From positions 417,440 to 481,439 of the forward strand of contig DGNS01000015.1 in the NCBI GenBank assembly GCA_002389045.1: DNA of 64,000 nucleotides, read 5' to 3'. Source of the DNA: Thiotrichaceae bacterium UBA4486. Its GTDB lineage: Bacteria; Pseudomonadota; Gammaproteobacteria; Eutrophobiales; Eutrophobiaceae. How positions within the stretch are numbered: position 1 is the first letter of the stretch; every line of letters starts with the position of its first letter. Shown in pieces: positions 37,030 through 45,371 of the stretch. The translations under genes were made by a program, and so were the position numbers. Under the pieces are notes generated by a model. The model was not told the DNA's origin, did not search any database, and saw only the letters and a program-made list of their open reading frames with translations.

Positions 37030-38360
37030 GTCAGCCGCTTGCCCTGATCATCGATGACGAACCCGATATTCGTGAACTCCTGTGTATCACGCTGGAACGC
37101 ATGCAGGTTGACAGCCTTGCCGCATGTAACCTGGATGAATCGAGATCACTGCTGAAACAACATGAATTCAGTATATGCCTGACGGATCTGCGCCTGCCCG
37201 ATGGTGACGGCGTGGATTTTATCCGCTACCTGCAGAAACATTATCCGCAGTTGCCGGTAGCGGTCATTACCGCCCATGGCAGTATGGAAACAGCTATCCA
37301 GGCACTGAAACTCGGTGCCTTTGATTTTCTGACCAAACCGGTGGACCTCGAGTCCCTGCGTGCAATTGTCAAAAACGCTCTCAATGTACATGACGCCGGT
37401 TTTGATCCGGCGGACAGGCTGGTCGGTGAGAGCGCGGCAATCCGGGATTTACGCAAAAAGATCGGCAAACTGGCGCGCAGCCAGGCTCCGGTCTACATCA
37501 GCGGTGAATCCGGTACCGGCAAGGAACTGGTGGCCAGGATGATCCACGATCTCGGTCCACGGTCGGCGCGATCCTTTGTTCCCGTCAACTGCGGAGCCAT
37601 ACCCATGGAACTGATGGAGAGTGAATTTTTCGGTCACATCAAGGGCAGTTTTACCGGCGCCGTATCGGACAAGGAAGGCCTGTTCCAGGCGGCTGATGGC
37701 GGCACCCTGTTTCTCGACGAGGTCGCCGAGTTGCCACAGCATATCCAGGTGAAGCTGTTGCGTGCCATTCAGGAGAAAAAAATCCGGCCGGTCGGTACGC
37801 ATACCGAGATACCGGTGAACATCCGCCTGCTCAGCGCCACGCACAGGAATCTGGGCAAACTGGTGGAAGCCGGAGAGTTTCGTCAGGATCTCTACTTCAG
37901 GATCAACGTTATAGAAATCCATGTGCCCCCGCTCCGGGAAAGAAGCAGGGATCTGCCGACATTGATCGATCATATCCTGAACAGGCTGGTCAGGGACTAC
38001 AGTTGCGATGAAGTCAGGATGTCCGATGACGCCCTGCAAAAACTGCTGTCCTATGATTATCCCGGCAATGTGCGTGAACTGGAAAATATACTCGAGCGCG
38101 CTATCACCCTGTGTGAAGGTGAGTATATACAGCTTGATGACCTGGAGTTGCTCAACAACGCCAACCTGGTTCCGGCGGCCGGTCCGGAAGCGGACGGTGA
38201 CTTTAACCTTGATAACCACATGGCCGAAATCGAGAAACAGTTGATACTCGAGGCACTGGAAAAATCAAGATGGAACAAAACCACCGCCGCATCCTGTCTG
38301 GGGATCAGTTTCAGGAGTCTGCGTTATCGTCTGAAGAAACTCGGGCTGGAAGACGAGTAA
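37026..38360 (+). CDS. pilR: Sigma54-dependent response regulator PilR
   Basis: PilR activates sigma54 transcription of pilA. The 444-residue protein has a receiver domain with the phospho-aspartate in LTDLRLPDGDG (about D54) and an AAA+ domain with Walker A GESGTGKE. The sigma54-contact loop GSFTGA has the same variant as Pseudomonas PilR. A C-terminal Fis-type helix-turn-helix (NKTTAASCLGISFRSLRYRL) completes it. Its likely target is the sigma54 promoter at 42795-42810, 4.4 kb downstream. A hairpin follows the stop. Confidence 0.94.
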   Translation: MSQPLALIIDDEPDIRELLCITLERMQVDSLAACNLDESRSLLKQHEFSICLTDLRLPDGDGVDFIRYLQKHYPQLPVAVITAHGSMETAIQALKLGAFDFLTKPVDLESLRAIVKNALNVHDAGFDPADRLVGESAAIRDLRKKIGKLARSQAPVYISGESGTGKELVARMIHDLGPRSARSFVPVNCGAIPMELMESEFFGHIKGSFTGAVSDKEGLFQAADGGTLFLDEVAELPQHIQVKLLRAIQEKKIRPVGTHTEIPVNIRLLSATHRNLGKLVEAGEFRQDLYFRINVIEIHVPPLRERSRDLPTLIDHILNRLVRDYSCDEVRMSDDALQKLLSYDYPGNVRELENILERAITLCEGEYIQLDDLELLNNANLVPAAGPEADGDFNLDNHMAEIEKQLILEALEKSRWNKTTAASCLGISFRSLRYRLKKLGLEDE

Positions 38361-38378
38361 ATTCCGGTCACGGAATTT
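38359..38378 (+). terminator. Hairpin at the end of pilSR
   Basis: AAATTCCG (38359-38366) and CGGAATTT (38371-38378) form a perfect 8-bp stem with a GTCA loop starting at the pilR stop codon. The downstream sequence is AT-rich but not a clean T-run, so this is a weak or Rho-assisted terminator candidate. Confidence 0.45.
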
Positions 38379-38449
38379 CATCATAATTTCATCCGTACTG
38401 TTTATTGCACAAACAATAACAATGATTCCTGACAACAGGACGAACACCC

Positions 38450-40432
38450 ATGCGAAAATATGAATCAAGCCTGGTTTTCTTTGCCGCGGCGTCACTGTAC
38501 CTTGAACTTGCCCTGATACGTTTCGCCGCCGCGGAAGTGCTCTATCTCGGCTACTTCAGCAACTTCATTCTCATCTCCGCGTTCGTCGGTCTGGGCCTGG
38601 GTTTTCTCTCCCTGCAGAAGAACATCAGGGTATACAAATATATTCCGTTCCTGCTGCTGTTTATATTTGCATTGATCCTGACGGCACAGTTCGACGTGGA
38701 TTTGCTCAGAAACCGTTTTGGTCTGTTTTTCTTCGGCAATATCACCAAACAACCCGGCCTGCCCGCCGCGTTACTTCTTTTTCTGTTATTTCTGTCAACA
38801 GTAATATTTTTTACCGGTATCGGTAACCGTATCGCGGATAATTTTACCCGTTTCAATCCGCTCAAGGCCTACACACTCGATATTGCCGGCAGCCTTGCCG
38901 GTATTCTCCTGTTCAGTCTGCAGTGTTATTTTTCCAGCGATCCGGTCATCTGGATACTAACCGGGGTGCTGCTGATGGTTCTGGGATTCCTTTATGCCGA
39001 TGGCGCGTGTTCGCGGAGTATGGTCGGCGGAATTCTGGTTTCGGGATTCTGCGTTATTATCCTGCTACTCAGCAGCAGCACGGGCGGTATCAAAACCTGG
39101 TCCATGTATCAGAAACTGGAGTTGAAGGAAAATCCGGCCTGGAGCAACAAGGTGCTGTTTGCGAATGGCATTATTCACCAGATTCTTGCCCCTTCGGACA
39201 AGGCCGATGCGAATTTTTACTCGATCCCCTACAGGCTGAAGCAGCAACACGACGGCAGGCTCAATGATATCCTTGTAGTCGGTGCGGGAACGGGAACGGA
39301 TGTTGCCGTTGCCCTGCGCTACGATGTTGGAACAATCGATGCCGTGGAAATTGACCGGGAAATTGTCAACCTGGGAATACAGCATCATCCCGATGCCCCG
39401 TATCAGGATCCCAGGGTCAATATCATCGTCAATGACGGCAGGCAGTTCCTCAGGAACACCACGAAGCAATATGATCTGATTATATTTGCCCTGCCTGATT
39501 CCCTGATGAGGTTGTCCGCTTTCAGCAGTGTACGCCTCGAATCCTACCTGTTTACGCTGGAAGCCCTGGCCGATGTGAAGGCCAGACTCAGGGATTCGGG
39601 AATGTTCGTCATGTACAACCAGTATCGCTGGCCCTGGCTGGTTAATAAACTCATGACCGCGCTCGAGGAAACATTCGGCATGGCTCCACTCAGGATCGAG
39701 GCCGACGACCAGGTAACTACCCTGCTGGCCGTAGCCGACGGACTGGGTGGCAGCGAATACAGCCGGGAAGGTTTTAGCAGGCTGGCCACGGATGACTGGC
39801 CGTTTGTCTACATGAAGGAGCCGGGGGTGCACTGGTTATACATAGGCATGATCGCCATGTTCGTGATTTTCGCTTTTCTCGGCGTCTACTTTCTGAGTCC
39901 TCGTGGTTTTATCAGCCGGCCCAATTTGCCCTATTTCTTCATGGGAGCGGCGTTTTTGTTACTGGAAACCAAGAGCCTGGCGTTTTTCTCGCTTTTGTTC
40001 GGAACAACCTGGTTCGTCAATACCATTGCTTTTTCAGGGATCCTGCTCTCGGTCATGGTCGCAAACCTGGTCGTATGGAAGTCCGGCATCAGAAACCGCA
40101 AGCCGTTATTCATTCTGCTCTTTAGCAGTCTGCTGGTGATGTACCTGGTGCCGAATTCATTTTTCCTGAATATTGAATCGGGCATGGCCAGATACCTGGT
40201 GGCCATCATGTTTGCCTTCGCCCCGATTTTTTTCGCCAACCTGGTGTTCAGCCGGGAATTCCGGGACAGTGAGGAGAGCACCAATGCGTTCGGATGGAAC
40301 CTGCTGGGCGCGGTCGTGGGCGGCGGGCTGGAATACCTGTCGCTGTATCTTGGCTTTAACAACCTGTTGCTGATTGTTGCCCTGTTGTATGTATGCACGG
40401 CAATCACCATCAGGCGATTGCAACCGTCATGA
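38450..40432 (+). CDS. Integral membrane protein with spermidine-synthase-like domain
   Basis: This 660-residue product alternates membrane and soluble parts: about seven hydrophobic segments (residues 5-215), a Rossmann methyltransferase-like domain (about 265-430), and about six further hydrophobic segments to the end. The soluble part has the loop VVGAGTGT (276-283), an acidic EID (300-302) and DPRVNIIVNDGRQFL, as in the spermidine synthase superfamily. The catalytic Asp-rich D..DP motif is replaced by FALPDS. True aminopropyltransferase activity is therefore unlikely, and the function is unknown. It lies between pilR and pilA on the same strand, with an ATG start at 38450. Confidence 0.75.
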   Translation: MRKYESSLVFFAAASLYLELALIRFAAAEVLYLGYFSNFILISAFVGLGLGFLSLQKNIRVYKYIPFLLLFIFALILTAQFDVDLLRNRFGLFFFGNITKQPGLPAALLLFLLFLSTVIFFTGIGNRIADNFTRFNPLKAYTLDIAGSLAGILLFSLQCYFSSDPVIWILTGVLLMVLGFLYADGACSRSMVGGILVSGFCVIILLLSSSTGGIKTWSMYQKLELKENPAWSNKVLFANGIIHQILAPSDKADANFYSIPYRLKQQHDGRLNDILVVGAGTGTDVAVALRYDVGTIDAVEIDREIVNLGIQHHPDAPYQDPRVNIIVNDGRQFLRNTTKQYDLIIFALPDSLMRLSAFSSVRLESYLFTLEALADVKARLRDSGMFVMYNQYRWPWLVNKLMTALEETFGMAPLRIEADDQVTTLLAVADGLGGSEYSREGFSRLATDDWPFVYMKEPGVHWLYIGMIAMFVIFAFLGVYFLSPRGFISRPNLPYFFMGAAFLLLETKSLAFFSLLFGTTWFVNTIAFSGILLSVMVANLVVWKSGIRNRKPLFILLFSSLLVMYLVPNSFFLNIESGMARYLVAIMFAFAPIFFANLVFSREFRDSEESTNAFGWNLLGAVVGGGLEYLSLYLGFNNLLLIVALLYVCTAITIRRLQPS

Positions 40433-40509
40433 GAGCATGGCTGCCTGATTCCGTCGCCGCATGATCAAATGCACAGGCTATTCATTTCCGGGCATTCACT
40501 GACATTGCC

Positions 40510-42495
40510 ATGATACGCAAGTATATACCCGATTACCTGGTGGTTATTGCGCTGGTTCTTGCAGCTTACCTGTGGAGCATGCCGCGAACGGTTGTTTTCG
40601 AGGATGATGGTTTATTTATTCTCGCGGCGTATTTCAACGGTATCTCTCACCCGCCCGGATATCCTGTCTACACACTGCTGGGACACCTGGCGACCTGGTT
40701 GCCGCTTGGCAGTGTCGCCGCGCGGGTTCATGCACTGAGCGCACTGTTCGGTGCGTTGTCCTGCCTGTGCCTGTGGTGGCTTGTTCATACATGGTTACGG
40801 GACCGGGTTTATGCAATGCTGGCGGCGCTGGTTTGCGGATTTTCGGCGACGTTCTGGTCACAGGCGATCATTGCCGAAGTCTACACACTCAACGCTTTCC
40901 TGTTTTTTCTGATCTGCATACTGGTAGTACGCTGGCAGGAGAGAGCAGGGCAGCCCGGTTCGGAACGCCTGCTGTGCTGGGCCGGATTTGTTTATGGCAT
41001 CGGACTCAGCAATCACTGGCCATTGCTGGTGCTTTCCAGTCCCATGTTGCTTGCACTGGCCTGGCCGCAATGGCGACGATTGTTCCGGAATTTTCACAAG
41101 CCGCTGTTTTTCTGTGTTATCGGGTTGTTGCCCTACCTGTGGATGGTCATCCGCTCACGCATGAACCCGGAAATCAGTTTTCTTGGTCCCATCGATTCGC
41201 TGTCGGAGTTCTGGTATTGCGTCAGCAGGCAGATATACAGCGAGGTTGATCACAATATTGATGCCGGTTTTGTCGACAAACTGTGGTTTTGCCTGTTTTC
41301 ACTGCAGGAAACGGCGAGACAGTTCGGTTACGGGTTCTCGGTTCTGATTGTTGCCGGGTTTCTGGCCCAGTGGAAATACCTGGATAAAAGAACCGGTATT
41401 GCACTGGTGGCAGGTTATCTCGGTTCCACGCTGGTGCTGGCGCTACTGCTCGGTTTCGAGTACGACCTCGAACACAAAAACCTGTTCAAGGTTTATCCGC
41501 TGATTGCCTTTTCCATCGCGGCCATCTGGTTCGTTATCGGCCTGAAATGGCTGCTGGAGACGGTTATTGCCCGGTACCTGACGGTAACAGGTACCCCTGT
41601 TATCAAATCACTGATCGTCATGATGGTAGTGATTTCCGTTGCAATCATTAATCTGCCCGGCAACTACCGCGCTGAAGATACCCTGGCCTATTACTATGCC
41701 AGGATCCTGCTTCAGTCACTGGACAGGGACGCCGTATTCTTTACCTTTGTCGATTCGGATGTCGCCCCGGTGGCCTATCTCAACAAGATAGAAAAGCTCA
41801 GAAGCGATGTCACCCTGATGAATGTCAACGGCTTTGTATTTTCCAACCGTCTGTTCAAACCCTCCGCTGCGCAGGCGCATAAACACGAGCAGCTGTCGCA
41901 ATTCCTGAAAAACGAAAACCGGCCGGTCTATTATATTCGCGGCATCCCGGCACTGTACGGGCGTAATGATTTCGGCCTGTATTACCAGGTCAATAAGGAA
42001 CTGGATGAAAGCCGGGTGAAACCTGCAGGCAGGAAGTCGATACTGGATTTTTTCGAAAATGTCCTGAATACGGACAGGTTATATGATCCCTGGGAAGTCA
42101 TGATGCTGGAGTCGCTGAGCATCGACTATTGCCGTCTGGCGACCTATTTTTACCTGAATGGTATCGAACGATACGGGCAGGAATCGCTGCGGCGGATATG
42201 CCGGGGCTACAAGGCCGGTATTCTCATGGTTGAAATCCTGATTGAACACGGCTACACCGGGGTGGAAATGATGGAAAACGTGTTAGCGTCGCTACAGGAA
42301 AGTGATCGCTATGACAGAAGCAGGATGTTGAGGGCTGACGTGGAATACCTGCGCGGCAGGCTGAAGCTGCTGAAAAACGAAAATGTGCGGGCACTGGAAC
42401 ATTTCAACCGGTCCATAACCATCTGGCCGAATGAAGCCAACAAGGCCTATGCCTATGCCCGCGAGATCCGGGTCCCGGATATGCCGGCGCCGTGA
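40510..42495 (+). CDS. DUF2723/TMEM260-like GT-C membrane glycosyltransferase candidate
   Basis: The 661-residue product begins with a membrane segment followed by the acidic loop FEDDGLF (31-37) and the signature GISHPPGYPVYTLLGHL (about 45-61). These mark the DUF2723 family, whose eukaryotic relative TMEM260 is a protein O-mannosyltransferase. About ten further hydrophobic segments follow to residue 390. After them comes a soluble C-terminal part ending in TPR-like helices. It sits directly upstream of pilA. A role in glycosylating pilin or other envelope proteins is inference from family and position. Confidence 0.7.
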   Translation: MIRKYIPDYLVVIALVLAAYLWSMPRTVVFEDDGLFILAAYFNGISHPPGYPVYTLLGHLATWLPLGSVAARVHALSALFGALSCLCLWWLVHTWLRDRVYAMLAALVCGFSATFWSQAIIAEVYTLNAFLFFLICILVVRWQERAGQPGSERLLCWAGFVYGIGLSNHWPLLVLSSPMLLALAWPQWRRLFRNFHKPLFFCVIGLLPYLWMVIRSRMNPEISFLGPIDSLSEFWYCVSRQIYSEVDHNIDAGFVDKLWFCLFSLQETARQFGYGFSVLIVAGFLAQWKYLDKRTGIALVAGYLGSTLVLALLLGFEYDLEHKNLFKVYPLIAFSIAAIWFVIGLKWLLETVIARYLTVTGTPVIKSLIVMMVVISVAIINLPGNYRAEDTLAYYYARILLQSLDRDAVFFTFVDSDVAPVAYLNKIEKLRSDVTLMNVNGFVFSNRLFKPSAAQAHKHEQLSQFLKNENRPVYYIRGIPALYGRNDFGLYYQVNKELDESRVKPAGRKSILDFFENVLNTDRLYDPWEVMMLESLSIDYCRLATYFYLNGIERYGQESLRRICRGYKAGILMVEILIEHGYTGVEMMENVLASLQESDRYDRSRMLRADVEYLRGRLKLLKNENVRALEHFNRSITIWPNEANKAYAYAREIRVPDMPAP

Positions 42496-42659
42496 GTTTC
42501 TCGCGGTTGAAATTAATCTTCCTGGCCGGTCAGTGGCATCGATATTCCATTGTGATTACGGTGCTTTCAGTGCCGGCCCATAACTATTTCCACGGACTGT
42601 CGCGGATCGCTGCCTGTCATGCGTTTGTGCGCGGTTTGCCAATAAATTTCATCAATGAG

Positions 42660-42674
42660 TGACAAATTTTGTCA
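42660..42674. promoter_or_regulatory. Candidate PilR enhancer site (perfect palindrome)
   Basis: TGACAAATTTTGTCA is a perfect 15-bp inverted repeat about 120 bp upstream of the -24 element of pilA. This is the usual enhancer distance for NtrC-family activators. The arms contain TGTC/GACA, as in Pseudomonas PilR sites. Confidence 0.45.
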
Positions 42675-42794
42675 GTATCAGGTCGTGACCATGACACTCG
42701 CGATGATGGAAATCTTCACTATCGATATATTTTATACATTAAATTCAATTGGTTGGTACATTTCGCCTGCTATATTCCGGCAAAACGGCGAGAA

Positions 42795-42810
42795 TGGCAC
42801 GGGACCTGCA
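42795..42810 (+). promoter_or_regulatory. Sigma54 (-24/-12) promoter of pilA
   Basis: TGGCACG-GGAC-CTGCA matches the RpoN consensus TGGCACG-N4-TTGCA except for one base. GG and GC have correct spacing. The implied start site is near 42821, giving a leader of about 94 bases before pilA. PilS and PilR are encoded just upstream, which supports the call. Confidence 0.85.
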
Positions 42811-42914
42811 CTCTGTTACAGGCCGACATGCCCAGCCGAGTGCCCGGGTATCGTCGCATACACATTGACATATACTGTTTATTCACCGAACTGATTTATC
42901 AGGAGAGTCCAGAA

Positions 42915-43358
42915 ATGAGAACAATGCAGAAAGGTTTTACCTTGATCGAGTTGATGATCGTGGTTGCGATCATCGGTATCCTGGCAGCGGTCGCCATCCC
43001 TGCCTATTCCGATTACACCGCACGTGCACAGGTCTCCGAGGCCATGTCCCTGACTTCCGGCCTGAAAACACCGCTGGCGGAATTCATGGCTGACAACGGC
43101 ACAGTTCCGGCCAGTGTGGCGACGATCGGCGGTACGGCGACGGGTAAGTATGTCGATACCATAGTCCTGTCGGGTGGCGGTACCACGGCTACCGTGGTTG
43201 CAACAATGAAAACTACAGGTGTGAACCCCGATGTCTCCGGCAAGACTTTCGGCATGACCACCACCACCAGCGGTCAGCAATGGGATTGCGGTGCAGTGGG
43301 TACAGCCGCCGCTTCCACCAACATCGACGCTTCCCTGTTACCGGGCGCCTGCAAGTAA
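42915..43358 (+). CDS. pilA: Type IV major pilin PilA
   Basis: PilA is the structural subunit of the pilus. ATG 42915 has AGGAGAG at 42901-42907. The product has a seven-residue leader MRTMQKG cleaved before Phe+1, then FTLIE with Glu+5, and a hydrophobic N-terminal helix through about residue 30. The globular part is unusually rich in Gly and Thr (TTTTSG near 116-120; GGGTTATVVATMKTTG near 87-102). C125 and C146 form the C-terminal disulfide loop. It is 147 residues before processing, should be processed by PilD, and is followed by a strong terminator. Confidence 0.96.
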   Translation: MRTMQKGFTLIELMIVVAIIGILAAVAIPAYSDYTARAQVSEAMSLTSGLKTPLAEFMADNGTVPASVATIGGTATGKYVDTIVLSGGGTTATVVATMKTTGVNPDVSGKTFGMTTTTSGQQWDCGAVGTAAASTNIDASLLPGACK

Positions 43359-43390
43359 TACTCTCGCAGGGTCTGACTGACAGACGAGAT

Positions 43391-43417
43391 AAAGGGTCAC
43401 GCAAGTGGCCCTTTTTT
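43391..43417 (+). terminator. Rho-independent terminator of pilA
   Basis: AGGGTCAC-GCAA-GTGGCCCT forms an 8-bp stem with one G-T pair and is followed by a run of T residues (about 43411-43417). It lies about 33 bp after the pilA stop and should end the pilA message before the downstream glycosyltransferase genes. Confidence 0.88.
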
Positions 43418-43442
43418 ATATCCGCTGTAAACACCCGTATCG

Positions 43443-45371
43443 ATGGCATCGCTACCTGCTTTTCAGTCCGGCATCCGGTGCTTGATGAACAGCCCCGGCC
43501 GGCACCCCCGGATCTGGCTGCTGGTTTTACTGGCCGGCACAGCCTGGCTCTACTACCCGGCCCTGCACTCCGCCTTTCTGCTGGATGATGCCAATAATCT
43601 CCGTGATCTTGCCCTGCTGAAACAGGACGGCTGGTTACACTACGTTTTCACTAACACCACCGGTCCCACCGGCCGTCCGCTGGCAATGTTATCCTTCGCC
43701 ATGCAGGCGTCGCAGTGGCCGGATCCCTTCGGGTTCAAGCTCGTCAACCTGTTAATACACCTGGTCAACGGGGGGCTTGTATTCCTGATTTGCAGTCGGG
43801 TGGTCACCGCGCAGGTGGTGCCCGGGCGGCAAAAAGCCCTGTTCTGCCTGTTACTGACGGCGATCTGGCTACTGCACCCGATACACCTGACCTCGGTGCT
43901 ATACGTGGTGCAGAGGATGACTCTGCTGGCCTCCACGTTCATGTTGTTGGCCGTGCTGCTCTATCTCCACAGCTGGGATGTGTACAACAGGGGTCAAAGG
44001 CGGGGCGGGATGGCCGGGCTACTGGCGGCTTTCGGCCTGTTGATGCCGCTGGCAGTATTCAGCAAGGAAATCGGAATCCTGGCCGGACTGTATACCATTG
44101 TTATCTACCAGACCCTGTTACGGGACAAAGCCCGGGACGGGACCTGGAACCTGGCGACACTGGTGTGCGCTCTGTTACCGGTCATCTGTGTGCTTGCCTG
44201 GTTACTGGTGAGCACGGAGTTTGAGGCCGCCTATGCAATACGTCCGTTCAGCCTCTACGAGAGGCTGATCACGGAGCCGGTTATTCTGCTCGATTACATT
44301 CGTTTGCTCGTTCTTCCACAGGGCAGCCGGTTTTCGGTTTTTCATGATGATGTCGTGGCCTTGTCGTCAATGACTGTGCCAGCCCTGGCAGGCATTATTA
44401 CTGTAGTGCTATCGCTTGTTTTTGCCATTGCGGGCAGGAAAAAATACCCGGTTTTCGCCTTTGCCATTCTCTGGTTTTTTTCCGGTCATGTGCTTGAGTC
44501 AGGATTTATCCCGCTTGAGCTGTACTTCGAACACAGAAACTATCTGCCTTCACTCGGGATCCTGTTCCTGGTGGTCTGGTTGTTGTTCCGGATCCATGCC
44601 TGCCTGTCCATGAAAACGCTGGGCATTGGTATTGCGCTGGTTTATGTATCCCTGGTTGTGTTCACCACGAAATCCGGAATCGGTTTGTGGGAGCAGCCGT
44701 TATTACAGGCGGAAATATGGAAAATGAATCAGCCGCAATCGAGACGGGCACTGAATAATCTCTGGATTATGCATATGCAGTACGGCAATCATGAAAGAGC
44801 CGAAGAACTTTTTCATGAATTTCGCACAATCTATCCGGAAGATTTTTACCCGATGATCCGGTATATCAACTACCTGGAATGTCATGGCGAACCACGTCCG
44901 GATGAGGCGGACTGGCAACAGGTAACAGAGTTTGCAGCGAAAGCCGCAGAATTACATTATTCCGTTGTCACGACATTTGATAATATTCTTTACAGGCAAT
45001 ATCGGGGCAAGTGCAAAATTGAACATCCGGAATATTATCTTTATACGCTTGAAGCATTGATCAACAATCCGGGTTTCAAATCCGTGCGGGCCAATCTGCA
45101 TGAACTGGCGGCATCCTATGCCGCGCTGGCCGGTGATGGCCCGCGGGCTCTTGTGAATATCAATCGTGCTCTTCGTGAACGTTCAACGATAGCCAACCTG
45201 ATTTTCAAGGCCAGGATTCTGCATGCACTGGACCGGGCAGACGATGCCCGGAAACTGGTAGAAAGGATTGAGAACAGGCTGGCCTCCAGGCCCGGCAAGG
45301 CCCTGCTGTATAAGAAACAGATTGAGGTGCTCGCGGAGGAAATCAACCGTCAAGAGGATGACCCGTCATGA
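43443..45371 (+). CDS. TMTC-like GT-C membrane glycosyltransferase with TPR tail
   Basis: The 642-residue protein has about ten membrane segments. An acidic pair in the first external loop (FLLDDANNL, D48-D49) is followed by TGRPLAMLSFAMQ and PFGFKLVNLLIHLVNGGL, matching the TMTC/ArnT-like GT-C class that transfers sugars from polyprenyl-phosphate donors to proteins. The last 200 residues are soluble TPR-like helices, probably periplasmic or adaptor. The start could be 43443 or ATG 43485. It follows pilA and its terminator and overlaps the next gene by 4 bp. Pilin or envelope-protein glycosylation is inferred. Confidence 0.68.
   Translation: MASLPAFQSGIRCLMNSPGRHPRIWLLVLLAGTAWLYYPALHSAFLLDDANNLRDLALLKQDGWLHYVFTNTTGPTGRPLAMLSFAMQASQWPDPFGFKLVNLLIHLVNGGLVFLICSRVVTAQVVPGRQKALFCLLLTAIWLLHPIHLTSVLYVVQRMTLLASTFMLLAVLLYLHSWDVYNRGQRRGGMAGLLAAFGLLMPLAVFSKEIGILAGLYTIVIYQTLLRDKARDGTWNLATLVCALLPVICVLAWLLVSTEFEAAYAIRPFSLYERLITEPVILLDYIRLLVLPQGSRFSVFHDDVVALSSMTVPALAGIITVVLSLVFAIAGRKKYPVFAFAILWFFSGHVLESGFIPLELYFEHRNYLPSLGILFLVVWLLFRIHACLSMKTLGIGIALVYVSLVVFTTKSGIGLWEQPLLQAEIWKMNQPQSRRALNNLWIMHMQYGNHERAEELFHEFRTIYPEDFYPMIRYINYLECHGEPRPDEADWQQVTEFAAKAAELHYSVVTTFDNILYRQYRGKCKIEHPEYYLYTLEALINNPGFKSVRANLHELAASYAALAGDGPRALVNINRALRERSTIANLIFKARILHALDRADDARKLVERIENRLASRPGKALLYKKQIEVLAEEINRQEDDPS

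Larger units (their letters stand above)
42496..42914 (+). promoter_or_regulatory. 419-bp pilA upstream region
   Basis: This long gap holds the sigma54 promoter (42795-42810) and a perfect TGAC/GTCA palindrome (42660-42674). Several more TGTC/GACA motifs occur (for example near 42597, 42615 and 42692), the kind of half-site reported for PilR. An alternative TTGGTT-16-TATATT sigma70-like pair lies near 42751-42778. An open frame running through it in phase with pilA from 42669 has no pilin-like sequence and is not regarded as coding. Confidence 0.5.

Noticed and set aside
42669..42914. N-terminal extension of the pilA frame
   Set aside because: The prepilin leader and ribosome site place the start at 42915, and the extension covers the sigma54 promoter.
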